The translations under genes were made by a program, and so were the position numbers. Positions 62,208 through 64,000 of a DNA stretch of 64,000 nucleotides are shown here, one piece after another (the stretch's first letter is position 1; each line of letters starts with the position of its first letter). A model generated the notes under the pieces. It ran no database searches. It was not told the DNA's origin and saw only the letters and a list, made by a program, of their open reading frames with translations. Source of the stretch: Marinobacter sp. C7 (GTDB taxonomy: Bacteria > Pseudomonadota > Gammaproteobacteria > Pseudomonadales > Oleiphilaceae); NCBI RefSeq assembly GCF_022343555.1, contig NZ_JAKQZH010000001.1:1594108-1658107 (forward strand), given 5' to 3'.

Positions 62208-63377
62208 ATGTCGGATCAGAATCCCGTTTTCATACCCGGCCCCACCAATATTCCCGACCGGTTGCGTTCTGCCATGCAGCTTCAGACCCGTGATCACCGC
62301 GCGCCGGACTTTGTGGAGACGCTGGGGCCTGTGTTGCACCAGTGCAAGTCAGTATTCGGTACCGATAGTGGCGAAGTCATCATCTTTCCCGCGAGCGGCA
62401 CTGGCGGCTGGGAGGCAGCGATCTGTAACACCCTGTCTCCCGGGGACAAGGTCTTGGTTGCCAGGTACGGCATGTTTTCCCAGCGCTGGATTGACTTGTG
62501 CCGCCGGCACGGGCTGGAGGTTGAGGTTATTGAATGCACCTGGGGCAGCGGTGCTCCGGCGGACTGGTTTGAGGAACTGCTCCGGGCCGATACGGAGCAT
62601 GAGATCAAAGCCCTGCTGGTCACCCATAACGAGACCGCCACGGGTGTGAAGAGCGATATCGCTGCAGTGCGAAACGCTCTGGACAGTGCCTCCCACCCGG
62701 CCATGTTGTTTGTCGACTGCGTCAGTTCGCTGGCGTCCATGCCGTTTGCCATGGACGACTGGGGCGTGGATGTGGCGGTCGCCGGTTCGCAGAAAGGCTT
62801 CATGCTCACCACCGGCCTGGCCATCGTTGCAGTCAGCCCCAGGGCGCTGACTGCCGCGGAGCACGCGAGTCTGCCACGGGCGTTCTTCGATTTTCAGGCC
62901 ATGCTGGCGGCTAACGAACAGGGCGGTTATCCCTACACGCCACCGCTGCAGCTGATTCACGGTCTGCGGGAAAGCCTGCGGATGTTGTTCGAGGAGGGGC
63001 TGGGCAATGTCTATGCCCGTCACCACCGGCTGGCCGAAGGGGTTCGCTGTGCCGTCCGTGCCTGGGGACTGGAGCTTTGCGCCAAGGCGCCAGAGCTCTA
63101 CTCGGATACGGTCAGTGCCATTCTGGTACCCGACGGCTTTGACAGCAATGAGCTGACCGACCACGCCTTTGCAAAATACGGCGTGTCCTTTGGCGTGGGG
63201 TTGGGCGAAATGAACGGCACTGCATTCCGTATCGGCCACCTGGGCTCGCTCACCGACGTCATGGTGCTGTCCGGACTGGCAACCATAGAGATGGCGATGG
63301 CGGACCTTAACTATCCGATTGAACTGGGGGCCGGTGTTCGTGCCGCCCAGGACTATTTCCGCCGCACAGCAGGCTGA
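62208..63377 (+). CDS. bhcA: Class-V aminotransferase, BhcA-like (L-aspartate:glyoxylate aminotransferase)
   Basis: A 389-residue PLP enzyme of the serine-glyoxylate aminotransferase family. It opens PVFIPGPTNIPDRLR, and the PLP lysine is Lys196 in AGSQKGFML. In the beta-hydroxyaspartate cycle this enzyme turns glyoxylate to glycine using aspartate as donor. As I remember the Paracoccus protein, the blocks VTHNETATGVKSDIAAVR and FRIGHLGSLTDVM are shared. An alternative is a general serine-glyoxylate aminotransferase, but the neighbours (IclR divergent, dehydratase 20 bases downstream) favour BhcA. The ATG at 62208 follows GGAG; an in-frame ATG at 62091 lies within operator 2 and is rejected. 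Confidence 0.85.
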   Translation: MSDQNPVFIPGPTNIPDRLRSAMQLQTRDHRAPDFVETLGPVLHQCKSVFGTDSGEVIIFPASGTGGWEAAICNTLSPGDKVLVARYGMFSQRWIDLCRRHGLEVEVIECTWGSGAPADWFEELLRADTEHEIKALLVTHNETATGVKSDIAAVRNALDSASHPAMLFVDCVSSLASMPFAMDDWGVDVAVAGSQKGFMLTTGLAIVAVSPRALTAAEHASLPRAFFDFQAMLAANEQGGYPYTPPLQLIHGLRESLRMLFEEGLGNVYARHHRLAEGVRCAVRAWGLELCAKAPELYSDTVSAILVPDGFDSNELTDHAFAKYGVSFGVGLGEMNGTAFRIGHLGSLTDVMVLSGLATIEMAMADLNYPIELGAGVRAAQDYFRRTAG

Positions 63378-63397
63378 CGCGTCAGCGAGGTAAACCA

Positions 63398-64000
63398 TGA
63401 ACGATCAGATCAAACAGATACCGACCTTTGAAGACGCCCTGGCCGCCAGGGAGCGCATAGAGCCGTACATTCATCGCACGCCGGTTCTGACCTCCCGGTT
63501 TATCAACGAACTCACCGGCGCCGAGCTGTTCTTCAAATGTGAGAATTTCCAGAAGGCCGGCGCCTTCAAGGTTCGGGGAGCCTGCAATGCGGTTTTCGGC
63601 CTGAGTGAAGCCCAGGCCCGAATCGGTGTCGCTACCCATTCTTCCGGTAATCACGCGTTGTCCCTGTCCTATGCGGCGGGCCGGCGGGGTATCCCGGTAA
63701 CCGTCGTCATGCCGCACACGGCGCCGCGAGCGAAGAAAGAGGCGGTACTGGGTTATGGCGGCACCATCGTTGAATGCGAGCCATCGACCAGCTCGCGCGA
63801 GGCGGTTTTTGCCGAGGTTGTGGCGCAATCCGGTGCAGACTTTGTCCACCCTTACAACGATCCGCGGGTGATAGCTGGCCAGGCTACCTGCTCGATGGAG
63901 TTGCAGGAGCAGGTACCGGACCTGGATGCCGTGATAGCGCCCATTGGGGGCGGGGGCATGATATCGGGCACTTGCCTGACGTTATCGAACATGGCGCCGG
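63398..64000 (+). CDS. bhcB: PLP-dependent dehydratase, BhcB-like (beta-hydroxyaspartate dehydratase), partial
   Basis: The first 201 residues of a threonine/serine dehydratase-fold enzyme; the 3' end lies outside the window. The PLP lysine is Lys58 in AGAFKVRGA, followed by the SSGNHALSLSYAA segment and the phosphate-binding APIGGGGMISG (near 187-197). In the beta-hydroxyaspartate cycle the dehydratase converts erythro-beta-hydroxyaspartate to iminosuccinate. From sequence alone, serine racemase or threonine dehydratase cannot be excluded; the coupling to a BhcA-like gene (20-base gap, GAGG upstream of the ATG) makes BhcB the best call. The encoded HPYNDPRVIAGQ block resembles remembered Paracoccus BhcB. 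Confidence 0.85.

Overview
The window is a contiguous stretch of a gammaproteobacterial chromosome. Gene content and order point to the Marinobacter/Pseudomonas side of the class: type IV pilus motility genes (pilU, fimV, fimL), metZ-type direct sulfhydrylation, a single-polypeptide ferredoxin-type CysI followed by a DUF934 gene, and a patched version of the Pseudomonas leuCDB-asd-fimV-truA-trpF-accD-folC-cvpA-purF-metZ order. Marinobacter is my best guess. This is inference from gene order and repeat style, not a database match. Coding density is very high, and I see no prophage, insertion sequence, CRISPR array or plasmid gene.

Layout, left to right. (1) 1-4807, + strand: the tail of an unidentified gene, a patatin-like phospholipase, prmB, aroC, a 115-bp inverted-repeat element and an MFS transporter. 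(2) 4817-6870, - strand: pilU and a LysR regulator divergent from leuC. (3) 7059-25209, + strand: leuCDB, asd, fimV, truA, trpFBA, accD, folC, a SPOR-domain protein, cvpA, purF and metZ, covering leucine, aspartate-family, tryptophan, fatty-acid, folate, purine and methionine synthesis with many overlapping or nearly touching genes. (4) 25234-32032, + strand: ftsK, lolA, rarA, serS and a sirohaem-type uroporphyrinogen methyltransferase. (5) 32094-42591, - strand: gloB, then a tight mltD-yejA-yejB-yejE-yejF-fabI run, then a DAHP synthase behind its own terminator. (6) 42686-47237, + strand: a methyltransferase, rnhA, dnaQ, fimL and a two-helix membrane protein. (7) 47303-58572, mixed: an SCP2 protein, sohB, acuI-like reductase, cysI-DUF934, a 34-residue membrane peptide facing a DUF2970 protein, metH, nfuA and a DUF445 protein. 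(8) 58585-61060: tusDCBE, a Bax-inhibitor-1 family protein and tRNA-Ser(UGA). (9) 61142-64000: an IclR regulator divergent from a class-V aminotransferase and a PLP-dependent dehydratase cut by the window edge.

The last block is the most interesting. It has the architecture of bhcR-bhcA-bhcB, the first part of the beta-hydroxyaspartate cycle used by marine proteobacteria to assimilate glycolate/glyoxylate. Two nearly identical 15-bp inverted repeats lie in the divergent intergenic region as candidate operators. The remaining genes expected (bhcC aldolase, bhcD iminosuccinate reductase) would lie beyond base 64000 and cannot be confirmed here. The pathway is already known; its presence next to tRNA-Ser in this genome is what deserves follow-up.

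Other structure not explained by genes: two dispersed perfect 30-bp palindromes (41749 and 49901) that differ by a compensated base pair; a 115-bp element with 30-bp inverted ends at 3517-3631 upstream of an MFS gene whose best start appears to be ATT; and a convergent pair of small membrane-protein genes whose stop codons are one base apart. I found no gene set that looks like a wholly undescribed system.
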